From: G963704535 sp963704535
Lineage (GTDB): Bacteria; Chloroflexota; Chloroflexia; Chloroflexales; Roseiflexaceae
DNA length: 64,000 nt
NCBI GenBank assembly: GCA_963704535.1
Contig: OY969916.1
Coordinates: 9,610,001 to 9,674,000 of the forward strand
Direction: 5' to 3'
The notes beneath the pieces are model-generated. The model worked only from the letters and a program-made list of their open reading frames with translations, was not told where the DNA came from and made no database searches. A program made the translations under genes and the position numbers. Position 1 is the stretch's first letter. Each line of letters starts with the position of its first letter. Shown here piece by piece: positions 41,365 through 49,097 of the stretch.

Positions 41365-41934
41365 CTACGCCGTAGGGAAGTCGTACCGACCGTGGGCGTA
41401 GGTGATGCTCGACGGCAGCGGGTTGCCCTTCTCGTCCTGGGTCGAGCTGAGGATGTCAGCGACCCAGTTGAGGTCGGTCGCCTTACCGCGCTCGGAGCCG
41501 AAGCCGTTCCAGATAGGGCGGAACGAGACGCGGAAGAACACCAGCGTCAGGTCCTTGCCCACGCCGGTCGCATCGTCCTTGGCTGGGATGGTCACGCGGG
41601 CGATGAGCAGCGGGGGGTTCAGGTCCTTGTCCGTCATAATGTACATACTCTCGACGCCGCTGGCCGTTACAGCCTCGTTGCCGGTGATAAGCTCGGCAAC
41701 CTTGCCGGTGAACTTGGTCAGCTTGACGTTGAGCTGCATCTCAGGCGAGTGGACGAACGTGTACTGGAGCGTGTCATCGCCGTACACCTTCACCTCGGAG
41801 ATGTTCGCGCCAAGCGCCGCCTGCTCGACAGACTTGACGTGCAGCCAGGTCGGCGTGGTGGCGGGGGCGACGGGCATTTCCGCCAGCTCCAGCTTCTTGA
41901 CACCGAACCAGTAAAAGTCCTTAGTAGCAGCCAC
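41365..41934 (-). CDS. Major tail (tube) protein
   Basis: A 189-residue beta-rich protein: YWFGVKKLELAEMP, NISEVKVYGDDTLQYTFVHSPEMQLNVKLTKF, then LTLVFFRVSFRPIWNGFG. Size and strand pattern fit the tube proteins of long non-contractile tails. It lies directly before the frameshifting chaperones. No sheath gene is present nearby. Confidence 0.75.
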   Translation of the reverse strand: MAATKDFYWFGVKKLELAEMPVAPATTPTWLHVKSVEQAALGANISEVKVYGDDTLQYTFVHSPEMQLNVKLTKFTGKVAELITGNEAVTASGVESMYIMTDKDLNPPLLIARVTIPAKDDATGVGKDLTLVFFRVSFRPIWNGFGSERGKATDLNWVADILSSTQDEKGNPLPSSITYAHGRYDFPTA

Positions 41935-41962
41935 GTTATGTGCCTCCTGAATGGGTAGTAAC

Positions 41963-42454
41963 TTAGAAATCGGCTTCTAGTCCCTTGATGGTCAGGAACA
42001 GGTATAGACCCCGCGCCTCTGCCTTCCAGGCCGGGAGAGAAACAGAAGCGGTAGACCCTTTTGCCTCGATGCTCTCGATGCGTATATCCACACTCGCGGG
42101 GAACGTGAGGTATTCGAGCGCCACAGCGGTCTTATTGAAGCGTCTGCGAACTCGGTGAAGTACGCGCTCAATTGTAGATAGCCCCCTCCCACGGTCCACG
42201 ACATACACAATGAAGCGAGCCAGGGTGTTCTCTCGCACATCTTCGGATTGGCCGTCCCCGACTGTGGTGAACATAACAACTGGCGTTGGCGTCGCGTCCG
42301 TTAGGAAGCCCTCGTCAATAATTGAGGCCGCCCCCTGTGGGAGCAGCCCCGTTACCGAGGGTAAATTGTGGGCAGATAGGTCCGCCGCGAGATAGTCACG
42401 TAGGGCCGCCTTAATCAGCAGGAAGCCCTCGTCGCCGGGTTGTGGTGTGTACAT
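41963..42454 (-). CDS. Tail terminator-like neck protein
   Basis: A 163-residue protein (FLLIKAALRDYLAADLSAHN, RFIVYVVDRGRGLSTIERVLHRVRRRF, IRIESIEAKG). Pattern and place, just before the tube gene, match tail terminator proteins that cap the tail at the neck. The assignment rests mostly on gene order. Confidence 0.6.
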   Translation of the reverse strand: MYTPQPGDEGFLLIKAALRDYLAADLSAHNLPSVTGLLPQGAASIIDEGFLTDATPTPVVMFTTVGDGQSEDVRENTLARFIVYVVDRGRGLSTIERVLHRVRRRFNKTAVALEYLTFPASVDIRIESIEAKGSTASVSLPAWKAEARGLYLFLTIKGLEADF

Positions 42455-42455
42455 C

Positions 42456-43007
42456 TCAGGTGTACTTCCTCGCTATGCGCCCCATCACACGCTCCATAAT
42501 GGGCCTGATGACGCGAGGCACGTAGACGGTGGCCCAGTTCATCTCCAGTACCTCGACGGTGACTGGGTACTGCGCCAGGTCCATCTCGTATTCCTGGAGA
42601 TACGGCGCGTAGGCCACGTTCATTGTGATGATGCCGATGACCTTATCCTGCTCCTCGTTGTACGTCCCGGTTACGGAGCTGTCGGTGGCGTGGACCTTCT
42701 TCTTCGGGATGCCGTTCCAGTAGGAGACCGTCTCGTAGGTCGGCTGCTGGTGCAGTGTCTTGTTCGGCACCACGTAGCCCTGGATGCTGGCAGCCGCCAT
42801 TCCGGTCACTTCCCAGGTCCAGTTGCCGCTGGCGTAGTCCTCCGAGTACCAGCCCTCGTCGCGCCACTTTTTGATGTCCTGGGCGTCTTTAGCCGCCTTG
42901 GAGACCACCGCCTCCATCGCTTCCTCTGCGGCGTTGATGACGCCCAGCCGCAGGTCGCCCATCGCGGTCAAGAACGCATTGCGGTTGAACTTAAACGTCG
43001 ATGGCAC
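42456..43007 (-). CDS. Neck protein, HK97 gp10-like by position
   Basis: A 183-residue protein with an N-terminal helix (AAEEAMEAVVSKAAKDAQ) and a beta-rich body (DKVIGIITMNVAYAPYLQEYE). The segment NVAYAPYLQEYEM recalls the AxYaxyvEyG motif of gp10-type neck proteins. It overlaps its neighbours closely. Confidence 0.65.
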   Translation of the reverse strand: MPSTFKFNRNAFLTAMGDLRLGVINAAEEAMEAVVSKAAKDAQDIKKWRDEGWYSEDYASGNWTWEVTGMAAASIQGYVVPNKTLHQQPTYETVSYWNGIPKKKVHATDSSVTGTYNEEQDKVIGIITMNVAYAPYLQEYEMDLAQYPVTVEVLEMNWATVYVPRVIRPIMERVMGRIARKYT

Positions 43008-43018
43008 TGACCGCCTCC

Positions 43019-43402
43019 CTACTGACTGAGCAGCGCGAGTGTGAGCTGCACGACCTTGCCCCGCACATACTGGGGAGACACCACCCGATAGGTGTTGCCT
43101 TGGTCGTCGGTTATCGTATCTTCGAGCCGGAACAACGGAACGGTCTTCCCGTTTTCCTGAACGGTCCTGGGCAGGTTGTACCCGACCATTTCAAACAGCG
43201 CGAGGACGGTGGTGCCTTTCTCGTCGAAGACCGGCTGATTGGCCGCCTTCGCAGGCTCGATACGCACATTAAAGGGGCCTGCCGTGTATGGCGTCGGCCC
43301 CCTGAATGTGTCGGCTGCCGTCTCCCGCGTTCGCATTATCTGGCTGGGGCTTTCCGCGATGATGGCAGGTAGCGCGGCCTCAAAGCTCTTAAATGGGTCC
43401 AT
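43019..43402 (-). CDS. Head closure-like neck protein
   Basis: A 127-residue beta-rich protein (FNVRIEPAKAANQPVF, FEMVGYNLPRTVQENGKTVPLFRLEDTITDDQGNTYRVV). Position between connector and gp10-like genes fits a head-tail stopper. The motif is not specific. Confidence 0.5.
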   Translation of the reverse strand: MDPFKSFEAALPAIIAESPSQIMRTRETAADTFRGPTPYTAGPFNVRIEPAKAANQPVFDEKGTTVLALFEMVGYNLPRTVQENGKTVPLFRLEDTITDDQGNTYRVVSPQYVRGKVVQLTLALLSQ

Positions 43403-43405
43403 CGT

Positions 43406-44248
43406 CTACCCCCAATCCGCATACGGCTCCGACAGGGCCGAGATGACCTGCTGATAGAGCGCTCGGCCACGGCTGAGCACGTTCGTACCGCCACCGCCTT
43501 GCTGCGCCCACTTGACCGTCGTGCTGCCAATGGTGTAGCTGCTCAGCCCGGCGTCTACAGCGTCCTGCTGACCCATAAGCACCATTGCGTCGGTGAGCTG
43601 CTCGACCAGGTGGGCGTCCTTTGCCGGCAGCGTCGGGCACGAGCGGCCCACTTCATCGACGACGTGCCGTTTGCGCCAGACCACTCGGATAGCGGTTGTG
43701 TCCGCTGGGGCCGGTGTCAGGTACAGCTTGCCGTTCGTGAAGCACCAGCCGGTTTCTCCCTCGGTGGCGCTGTAAATCTCGGCCAGGCTGACCTGCTCGC
43801 CGTAGTTGATATACTCGATGCCCGTCACGTTCACGGGCGGTGTCTGCTCGGTGCTCCCTGCGGTCGGCGCCCAGTCCTGACCTACGAGCAGCGGCCTGTA
43901 GGCGCTGTACTCGCGCAGGGCCTCCTTGTAGAGCTTCCAACGGTCGTCCTCCATTGCCGGCGTCAGCTCGGATAGGAGGTTGCTCAATACCAGGTCGCCG
44001 GAGCCGGAGGGAACCGTGGCTCGGTAGCGCACCCCATCGGGAAACTCCACCGTGTAGGTGCCCGGAACCAGCATCACCTCGACGAGACCGCCAGTGCTGA
44101 CTACTCCCGTCACGCTGGACGATGGGGTGATGCTGTTGCCGTCCCCGGTGAAGATGCCGGGGTCGAGTGTGAACACGACCTGGCCGCCGCTCCAGCCGGA
44201 GCCAGAAGCTGTCCGCAGGACGTGTGTTACCTTACGTGCTGCTGCCAT
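43406..44248 (-). CDS. Head-tail connector protein with N-terminal Ig-like domain
   Basis: A 280-residue protein. The first 90 residues are a small beta domain (GGLVEVMLVPGTYTVEFPDGVRYRATVPSG). The remainder is helical with an inserted strand region (WCFTNGKLYLTPAPADTTAIRVVWRKRH), as in adaptor proteins that bind the portal. It is the first neck gene after the capsid block. Confidence 0.6.
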   Translation of the reverse strand: MAAARKVTHVLRTASGSGWSGGQVVFTLDPGIFTGDGNSITPSSSVTGVVSTGGLVEVMLVPGTYTVEFPDGVRYRATVPSGSGDLVLSNLLSELTPAMEDDRWKLYKEALREYSAYRPLLVGQDWAPTAGSTEQTPPVNVTGIEYINYGEQVSLAEIYSATEGETGWCFTNGKLYLTPAPADTTAIRVVWRKRHVVDEVGRSCPTLPAKDAHLVEQLTDAMVLMGQQDAVDAGLSSYTIGSTTVKWAQQGGGGTNVLSRGRALYQQVISALSEPYADWG

Positions 44249-44406
44249 CAGTTACCTCCGGGCCGCCCCTGTAGCAGTTCCCTCAACAGCGCACTGTCGT
44301 CCTCCACGGTGGAGTATTCCAGTTGCTCGGCCAGGACCTGCGGGGCGAACTGGGCAGTGACGCCAAAGGCGGCCAGCAGGATGATTGCAATCCAGAGAGC
44401 GGTCAT
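44248..44406 (-). CDS. Small membrane protein
   Basis: A 52-residue protein starting at ATG 44406 (GGAGAA upstream). One hydrophobic helix (MTALWIAIILLAAFGVTAQFA) is followed by a short acidic tail. The start overlaps the stop of the nuclease gene. Its role is unknown. Confidence 0.5.
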   Translation of the reverse strand: MTALWIAIILLAAFGVTAQFAPQVLAEQLEYSTVEDDSALLRELLQGRPGGN

Positions 44407-44861
44407 TGTGTTCTCCGTATCTTGAAGTCGCGCCCGACGTGGATGGTCTCCCATCGAACCCGCCCCTGCTCGACAGCCTCTTTAATCATTCGCTGGTGCG
44501 GGGACAGGCGCGCACTCCCTTGTTTGATGTCGCCCAGGACAACCTCTGTAATCCCGCCAAGCCCTTCCTTTGCCTCGGTCAGCCCCACGTAGACGATGAA
44601 GTCGATGGGTTGACCCAGGAACCGGAAGTCGCTCGGCACGAACGGGAAGCCCGGTAGAAGGGGTGCAATCTGCTCTGCGAGCTGGCCCTTAATAGTGGCC
44701 CTCGCGGTGCCGTCCCGCTTGTCGAGGGCCTTAGTGAGCCGTTCTACCTGGCTGGCCGCTTCCCCGGCCTTCCGCTCGGCCTCAAGCCATCGCTTACGGA
44801 GAAGATAGAGAGATGCGCCCCACAGGGCCAGTAGCCCCACCAGGGCGATGAACTCAAGCAT
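44403..44861 (-). CDS. Holliday-junction-resolvase-like nuclease (Endonuc_Holl type)
   Basis: A 152-residue protein with an N-terminal hydrophobic helix and coiled coil. A nuclease-like domain follows: LPGFPFVPSDFRFLGQPIDFIVYVGL, then EVVLGDIKQGSARLSPHQRMIKEAVEQGRVRWE. The family normally has E-x-K in the second motif; here it reads D-I-K, so the active site may be altered but still acidic. Its place among head genes suggests a role in clearing branched DNA during packaging. Confidence 0.7.
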   Translation of the reverse strand: MLEFIALVGLLALWGASLYLLRKRWLEAERKAGEAASQVERLTKALDKRDGTARATIKGQLAEQIAPLLPGFPFVPSDFRFLGQPIDFIVYVGLTEAKEGLGGITEVVLGDIKQGSARLSPHQRMIKEAVEQGRVRWETIHVGRDFKIRRTQ

Positions 44862-44895
44862 TGCTGCCCCCTATTTATCCATAGCCCCGCCGTGC

Positions 44896-46167
44896 TCATT
44901 CGAGCGTGTCCAGGTAGGCGGCAATCCGCTCCGCGAACGCCTCCAGGCTAAAGTTCTTCCGCACATAGGCAGCAGCCGCCTTGCCCTTTTTCAGCGCAGT
45001 GGCGCGGTTCTCATAGACCTTGCGGAGCTGCTCGGCGGCGCTGTCCACATCCGGCTCGTACCAGTTGCCGTAGAGCGGAGCCGGGCTGGTGCCTGCCGTC
45101 TCAATCGGGTAGAAGTAGCGCGGGTCGTAGTAGTCCCCCATTCCAGTGTGCGTCGTCATCACCACCGGCGCCCCGGTGAGGGCGGCCTGTAGCGGCGGGA
45201 GGCCGAAACCTTCGCCCCTGCTCGGCCACAGGAAGCAATCGGCCTCGTGCAGCATCCTCACGAGCTGCGCCCGCGAGTAAGTCTCGTTGACGACGACGAC
45301 GCGGGGGTCGTCAATAACCGGCATTTGCGAGGTGTGAGTGGCTTTGCCGAGGTGGCCGCCCTGCGTTTTCAGAATGAGCCGAACGTCGTCCTGGCCCACG
45401 AAAGCCTGCTGGAAGGCCCACACAGCCTCGCGTGGCCCCTTCCGGTCAGTCAGGTCGCCGTAGAGCACGACTGTGAACACGTCGCGTATCTTGCGCTGAT
45501 GGTAGGGCCAGAGGTCGGTGTCCAGGCCGTAGGGCACAACGGCGATGGGTACTCTCACGCCACACGCCTCGAAAACCTCTGCGTTGTGCTGGCAGGGTAC
45601 GACCAGGCGCTGTGAGTGACGGTTGATGAGAGCCGCCCAGTCACCGAAGGCTGCGGCAATCTTTTCCTTCTTGTTCGAGCCGTCAGGGATGCGGTCCATC
45701 TCCCACATCGTATGAGCGATGCGGTAGCGGGCGCCGTTACTGCGCTCGTAGTCGTTCGGGAGGCACTGTGCCCATTCCCACTTAGGGATAAACTTGCGCG
45801 AGGTGAGCTGGCAGGCAGCATCGGGTGGCAGGTCCTTCGGGTAGGCCGATGTGAAGCCGTGGTTGTAAAAGCTGTTGACCTTCACCTCGATACCCAGGTG
45901 GGTGAACGCCCGCAGCAGGGAGATGCCGCCGCCACCGTAGCCGAACCTGGCGTCGATGGGGCCGAAGTAGCCGAGGCGGCGCACCTTGCCGGCGTCATCA
46001 CGGAACGGGAAGTCGTCCCCCTCGTACCGTAGCGTGAACTCGTGAGGTCGGGTGCTGAGCCACACGCCCACATCCATTGGCACCTCGCGCTCCTCGCCGG
46101 GCTGGAACGGGGGATGCCCCGGTATGCCGAAGATACCACTGAGGTCGTTTCTCGCGTAGATGGTCAT
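44896..46167 (-). CDS. GT4-type glycosyltransferase inside head operon
   Basis: A 423-residue protein. The first 50 residues are a small extra domain (GIFGIPGHPPFQPGEEREVPMDVG), then a GT-B glycosyltransferase: YGPIDA-like start (GYFGPIDARFGYGGGG), VVLYGDLTDRKG, and the donor-binding DCFLWPSRGEGFGLPPLQAALTGAPVV. Its position between the capsid and connector genes, in the late direction, suggests it decorates virion proteins with sugar. The acceptor is not known. Confidence 0.8.
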   Translation of the reverse strand: MTIYARNDLSGIFGIPGHPPFQPGEEREVPMDVGVWLSTRPHEFTLRYEGDDFPFRDDAGKVRRLGYFGPIDARFGYGGGGISLLRAFTHLGIEVKVNSFYNHGFTSAYPKDLPPDAACQLTSRKFIPKWEWAQCLPNDYERSNGARYRIAHTMWEMDRIPDGSNKKEKIAAAFGDWAALINRHSQRLVVPCQHNAEVFEACGVRVPIAVVPYGLDTDLWPYHQRKIRDVFTVVLYGDLTDRKGPREAVWAFQQAFVGQDDVRLILKTQGGHLGKATHTSQMPVIDDPRVVVVNETYSRAQLVRMLHEADCFLWPSRGEGFGLPPLQAALTGAPVVMTTHTGMGDYYDPRYFYPIETAGTSPAPLYGNWYEPDVDSAAEQLRKVYENRATALKKGKAAAAYVRKNFSLEAFAERIAAYLDTLE

Positions 46168-46400
46168 TCACTCCTCCGAAGGACCCCTCAGATTTTGACC
46201 GCATTGCCACTTCTTCTGGCCGGCGAGGTGGCTGTCCGGGCAAAGTGGTATAGTGGGAAGGGTGGTATTCCCACAAATGTTGACTTCGCGTTGGGATGAG
46301 GAAAATCGAGGGGTGTAAAGCCACAGGAAGGCCGGCGATTATCTGGATGACTGGGATCATCCAAACAGGGTCGCCGGCACTGGAAATTGTTTACAGGTGA
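46168..46400 (-). other. Intergenic region with weak promoter-like and structured elements
   Basis: No gene is visible. On the minus strand TTGTGG, 18 bases, TATACC (46276 to 46247) is a weak promoter candidate for the glycosyltransferase, with GTGGGAA and TTCCCAC as a dyad inside the spacer. A nested hairpin (46331-46378) is listed separately. Confidence 0.3.
46331..46378 (-). ncRNA. Nested double hairpin, possible structured RNA
   Basis: Outer arms GCCGGCGA (46331-46338) and TCGCCGGC (46371-46378) pair perfectly. Inside them GGATGA and TCATCC form a second perfect stem around a six-base loop. It lies just downstream of the tRNA-Cys-like gene in late transcription. It could be an RNA-processing signal or a small RNA. 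Confidence 0.45.
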
Positions 46401-46476
46401 TGGAGCTACTGATCGGAGTTGAACCGATAACCGTCCGCTATGTGCGCGGCTGCTCTACCGATTGAGCTACAGCAGC
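46401..46476 (-). tRNA. Phage tRNA, Cys-like (apparent anticodon ACA), CCA encoded
   Basis: Cloverleaf on the minus strand: acceptor GCTGCTG/CAGTAGC with one G-T pair, D-arm GCTC/GAGC, anticodon stem CCGC/GCGG plus a G-A mismatch, T-arm ATCGG-TTCAACT-CCGAT, discriminator T and encoded CCA. The anticodon loop GCACATA gives ACA at 34-36, but position 33 is C instead of the universal T. T73 is typical of tRNA-Cys, which agrees with xCA. The odd loop makes the identity uncertain. Confidence 0.7.
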
Positions 46477-46522
46477 AGAATGACCCGGCCAGGGCGCTTC
46501 TTCGAGAGGCGGGCCGGGTAAG

Positions 46523-46604
46523 TGAAAGGGACGGGACTTGAACCCGCATACCAATTCAGGTAGCCCCTTTGAGGGAGCCGCGTTTGCCCTTTCGCCACCC
46601 TTCC
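46523..46604 (-). tRNA. Phage tRNA-Leu-like (CAA), class II
   Basis: 82 bases on the minus strand: acceptor GGAAGGG/CCCTTTC, anticodon loop CTCAAAG (anticodon CAA), long variable arm TACC/GGTA, T-arm GCGGG-TTCAAGT-CCCGT, discriminator A. No CCA is encoded. The anticodon stem has a C-C mismatch, so efficiency may be low. It would read the UUG leucine codon. Confidence 0.75.
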
Positions 46605-46615
46605 ATAGTGAGAAA

Positions 46616-46643
46616 GGCCCCCTCCCGGTTAAGGAAGGGGGTC
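46616..46643 (-). terminator. Terminator after capsid gene
   Basis: On the minus strand GACCCCCTTCC pairs with GGGAGGGGGCC, then TTTCTC. It lies between the capsid stop and the tRNA genes and probably lets only part of transcription continue. Confidence 0.75.
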
Positions 46644-46664
46644 AGTGCCAGGAACAGGACCGGA

Positions 46665-47858
46665 CTACGCGACATCCGAGATGCCAGCCGTCGCCTCCGG
46701 GTCCAGGACGATGCGACCGTACAGCGTCGAGCTGATGGTGAAGATTTCGTAGCGAGAGGCGAAGCTCTGCTGCGTCTTCTGCGTGGTCACGTCGAACTGC
46801 CGGTCGGTCACGAACAGGTCCACGTAGGGGCTGTACACGACCCCGGCGTCCAAGAAGCCGGCGCCGCGCCGACCCAGGAGGATTTCGTTGTCGGGGATGG
46901 CCCGCGACAGGAAGACCTCGTACTGGGTGTTCAGGTTGCCCACCGGCACGATGCCGTAGTTGTTGCTCTCCCAGTCCACGTTGGCGCTCATCTTGAACGA
47001 CGCCAGGTCCATCAGCTCGACCAGCGCGTCCATACCGCAGACCATCACGTTCGGGTGCCGGAGCGACCGAGCGAAGATGTGCTTGTCCACGTTCAGGATA
47101 GCGCGCTGGACGCGGGAGGCCCACTTCTCGACCGGCCAGCCGCTCGGCGCCGGGCCGAAGGTGACGGTGCCGTTGGCGATGGCGGCAGTGCGGACGGCGG
47201 CGACAATCTCGGCGTCCTTTTCCTGCGCGATTTCGTCGATGGCCGCACCTTGCAGCAGGTCCATCGCGTTCAGGTTGTGGTACGCGGCCAGGTCCGTCAT
47301 CAGCTCCCAGGAGGCGCCGACGAGCAGTTTCTTGACCTTCGTGATTTCCACGTTCGAGGACGTGATGTTCAGCGCCATACCCTTCTGGATGGCCCCACCC
47401 TCGCCGTTCGTGTGGTTCGCGTAGGTCTTGCTGACGCCGTAGTTGGTGCTGTTCCATCCTACGGTGTCCTGCGGGCGGACGCCCAAGGACGAGCCGTCGT
47501 CGCGGGTCAGGGCCAGGTGGAAAATCTGGCCGGTGGGCCGGTCAAGCGGCTGGACCGAGACCAGGCGCGTCCCGAACATACGTGGGAAGATTTGCCGGGT
47601 CATCCCCAGCATCACGTCCACATAGTTCGAGCCGAACACAGTGGTGGTCTGGAGGGCCTCCTGGCTGCGGCTCAGGACCTGCTTCTGGCTCTCCAGCATC
47701 ATCGCCAGGACGTAGCGGTCGTAGGCGTTCTCGACCGCAGGGGCCTCATCGGCGTTCAGGATGTGCGCCCACTTATCGACGAGCTGCTTGCTCTCGGCGC
47801 GCTCGACGACCTGGCGCTCGAACCGCTCCTGAGCGGCCAAACGGATTTTCGATGCCAT
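46665..47858 (-). CDS. Major capsid protein, T4 gp23-like
   Basis: A 397-residue protein. The segment FPRMFGTRLVSVQPLDRPTGQIFHLALTRDDG has the VQPM-x-x-PTG-like pattern typical of T4 gp23-type HK97-fold capsid proteins. GWNSTNYGVSKTYANHTNGEGG is the E-loop region, and NEILLGRRGAGFLDAGVVYSPYVDLF belongs to the A domain. It lies downstream of a gp20-like portal and gp21-like protease, the usual order. Confidence 0.85.
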   Translation of the reverse strand: MASKIRLAAQERFERQVVERAESKQLVDKWAHILNADEAPAVENAYDRYVLAMMLESQKQVLSRSQEALQTTTVFGSNYVDVMLGMTRQIFPRMFGTRLVSVQPLDRPTGQIFHLALTRDDGSSLGVRPQDTVGWNSTNYGVSKTYANHTNGEGGAIQKGMALNITSSNVEITKVKKLLVGASWELMTDLAAYHNLNAMDLLQGAAIDEIAQEKDAEIVAAVRTAAIANGTVTFGPAPSGWPVEKWASRVQRAILNVDKHIFARSLRHPNVMVCGMDALVELMDLASFKMSANVDWESNNYGIVPVGNLNTQYEVFLSRAIPDNEILLGRRGAGFLDAGVVYSPYVDLFVTDRQFDVTTQKTQQSFASRYEIFTISSTLYGRIVLDPEATAGISDVA

Positions 47859-47935
47859 TTCTAGTGCTCTCCTGTTGGTATAGTAGACCGCTTTGTGTCG
47901 CGGCAGATTACGATAGGTGTTCTATCAGTTGACCA

Positions 47936-49018
47936 CTAGGCCAGACGAGCCAGGGCCTCGCGGTACTTGCTCTCGGACATCAGGCCACTCGACAGGAGCT
48001 GGTCGAGCTGCTCCTTGGTGTAGTTCGGGGCATCGTTCTGCGGAGGCGTCTGGCGGTCCTCGTCGGTCTCCAGGTCGCCACGCGGAGCAGCCTCGGTCTC
48101 GTTCGCACGCCCGGCAGCGGCTTCGACCAGGCCCTTGAGGCGGGCCACGACCTTCTCGGCGTTCTCGATTGTCACGCCAAGCTCGCGGGCCTCGCTGATG
48201 ATGGTGGCCGCGAACGTGTGGCCTTCGGTCAGCTCGTTCAGCTTCGCGGTCAGGGACGCCTCGGCCTCAACCTCAGCCAGCTCGGCCAGCCGTGCCTCGG
48301 CGGTATCCAGCCTGCCCTGAACATCGGTCAGCGCGGCTTCGTGCTCGCTGCGCGCAGTCTCCAGCTCGGAACGGGCCGCCTCTCGCTCGGCCTCAGCGCC
48401 TTCGCGGGCGGTGCTGGCCTCAGCGAGCTGCCCTTCAAGCTCGGCAATTCGCGCCTCAAGCTCTGCAATTCGCTCTTCCATCTTGTCCAAGTCTTCCTTC
48501 CTGTAGTTGCGGAGGCGAGCGTGGTAGACCGAGGGGTCCACAACGGCGTCCACTGTCTCAAGCTCGAAGCCGGGCAGCATCCGCCACGCGGGCTTGCCGT
48601 CATCGGCCACAAACTCTTCTTTATCGCCATAGCCTCTGGTTGAGAACCCTACGGCGATGCCGGCCTGCATCACCGCATCCAGGTCTCTTCCTTTGGTCGT
48701 CGGCACCACGAAACCCCGCCCGATAACGAGCTTGCCCTCGAACCAGAACTTCTCCCACCGCACGCCGATGCTGGAAATAGACATCCCAGTCAGAAAGTCG
48801 GGGTGGTCAACTAGACCAGGCTGGCCCAGTTCGCTGCGTAGCTCGTCGTTGTAGCGCTCGAAAGCGGGGAATAAGACATACTGCGGGTAGAGGCGGCGGT
48901 TCCTGTTAAGGTGGTCCGCCTCACTCACCACAGCCTCAAACCAGAGCACACCGTTGATGCTTTCCGTCGAGCGGACCTTCATCGGCTGGTTGTGCTCTAC
49001 CAGCAGTTCTCTGCTCAT
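47936..49018 (-). CDS. Prohead protease fused to scaffold
   Basis: A 360-residue protein. The N-terminal 180 residues are a gp21-type prohead protease: NRNRRLYPQYVL, GLVDHPDFLTG with the catalytic histidine, and AVGFSTRGYGD with the catalytic serine. After it comes a long coiled coil (about 180-290; ERIAELEARIAELEGQL) of scaffold type, and an acidic C-terminus. The protease removes the scaffold during capsid maturation. A fusion of both functions is common in phages with compact head modules. Confidence 0.8.
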   Translation of the reverse strand: MSRELLVEHNQPMKVRSTESINGVLWFEAVVSEADHLNRNRRLYPQYVLFPAFERYNDELRSELGQPGLVDHPDFLTGMSISSIGVRWEKFWFEGKLVIGRGFVVPTTKGRDLDAVMQAGIAVGFSTRGYGDKEEFVADDGKPAWRMLPGFELETVDAVVDPSVYHARLRNYRKEDLDKMEERIAELEARIAELEGQLAEASTAREGAEAEREAARSELETARSEHEAALTDVQGRLDTAEARLAELAEVEAEASLTAKLNELTEGHTFAATIISEARELGVTIENAEKVVARLKGLVEAAAGRANETEAAPRGDLETDEDRQTPPQNDAPNYTKEQLDQLLSSGLMSESKYREALARLA

Positions 49019-49043
49019 AGTTTTTGTCCCTCGAAAGTAGATA

Positions 49044-49061
49044 GCCCCCGCGAACGGGGGC
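49044..49061. terminator. Hairpin between portal and protease genes
   Basis: GCCCCC pairs with GGGGGC across CGAA-type loop sequence; on the plus strand TTTCG follows. In the late direction it could be an RNA-processing or attenuation hairpin. Confidence 0.5.
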
Positions 49062-49097
49062 TTTCGTACAGGTAAGTTACTGAGCGTTTATTGACGG

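Noticed and set aside
46401..46604. Suppressor tRNA reading the tape measure TAA
   Set aside because: Apparent anticodons are ACA and CAA; neither pairs with UAA.
46569..47864. 431-codon plus-strand frame
   Set aside because: Antisense shadow of the capsid gene; no ribosome site or recognisable domain.
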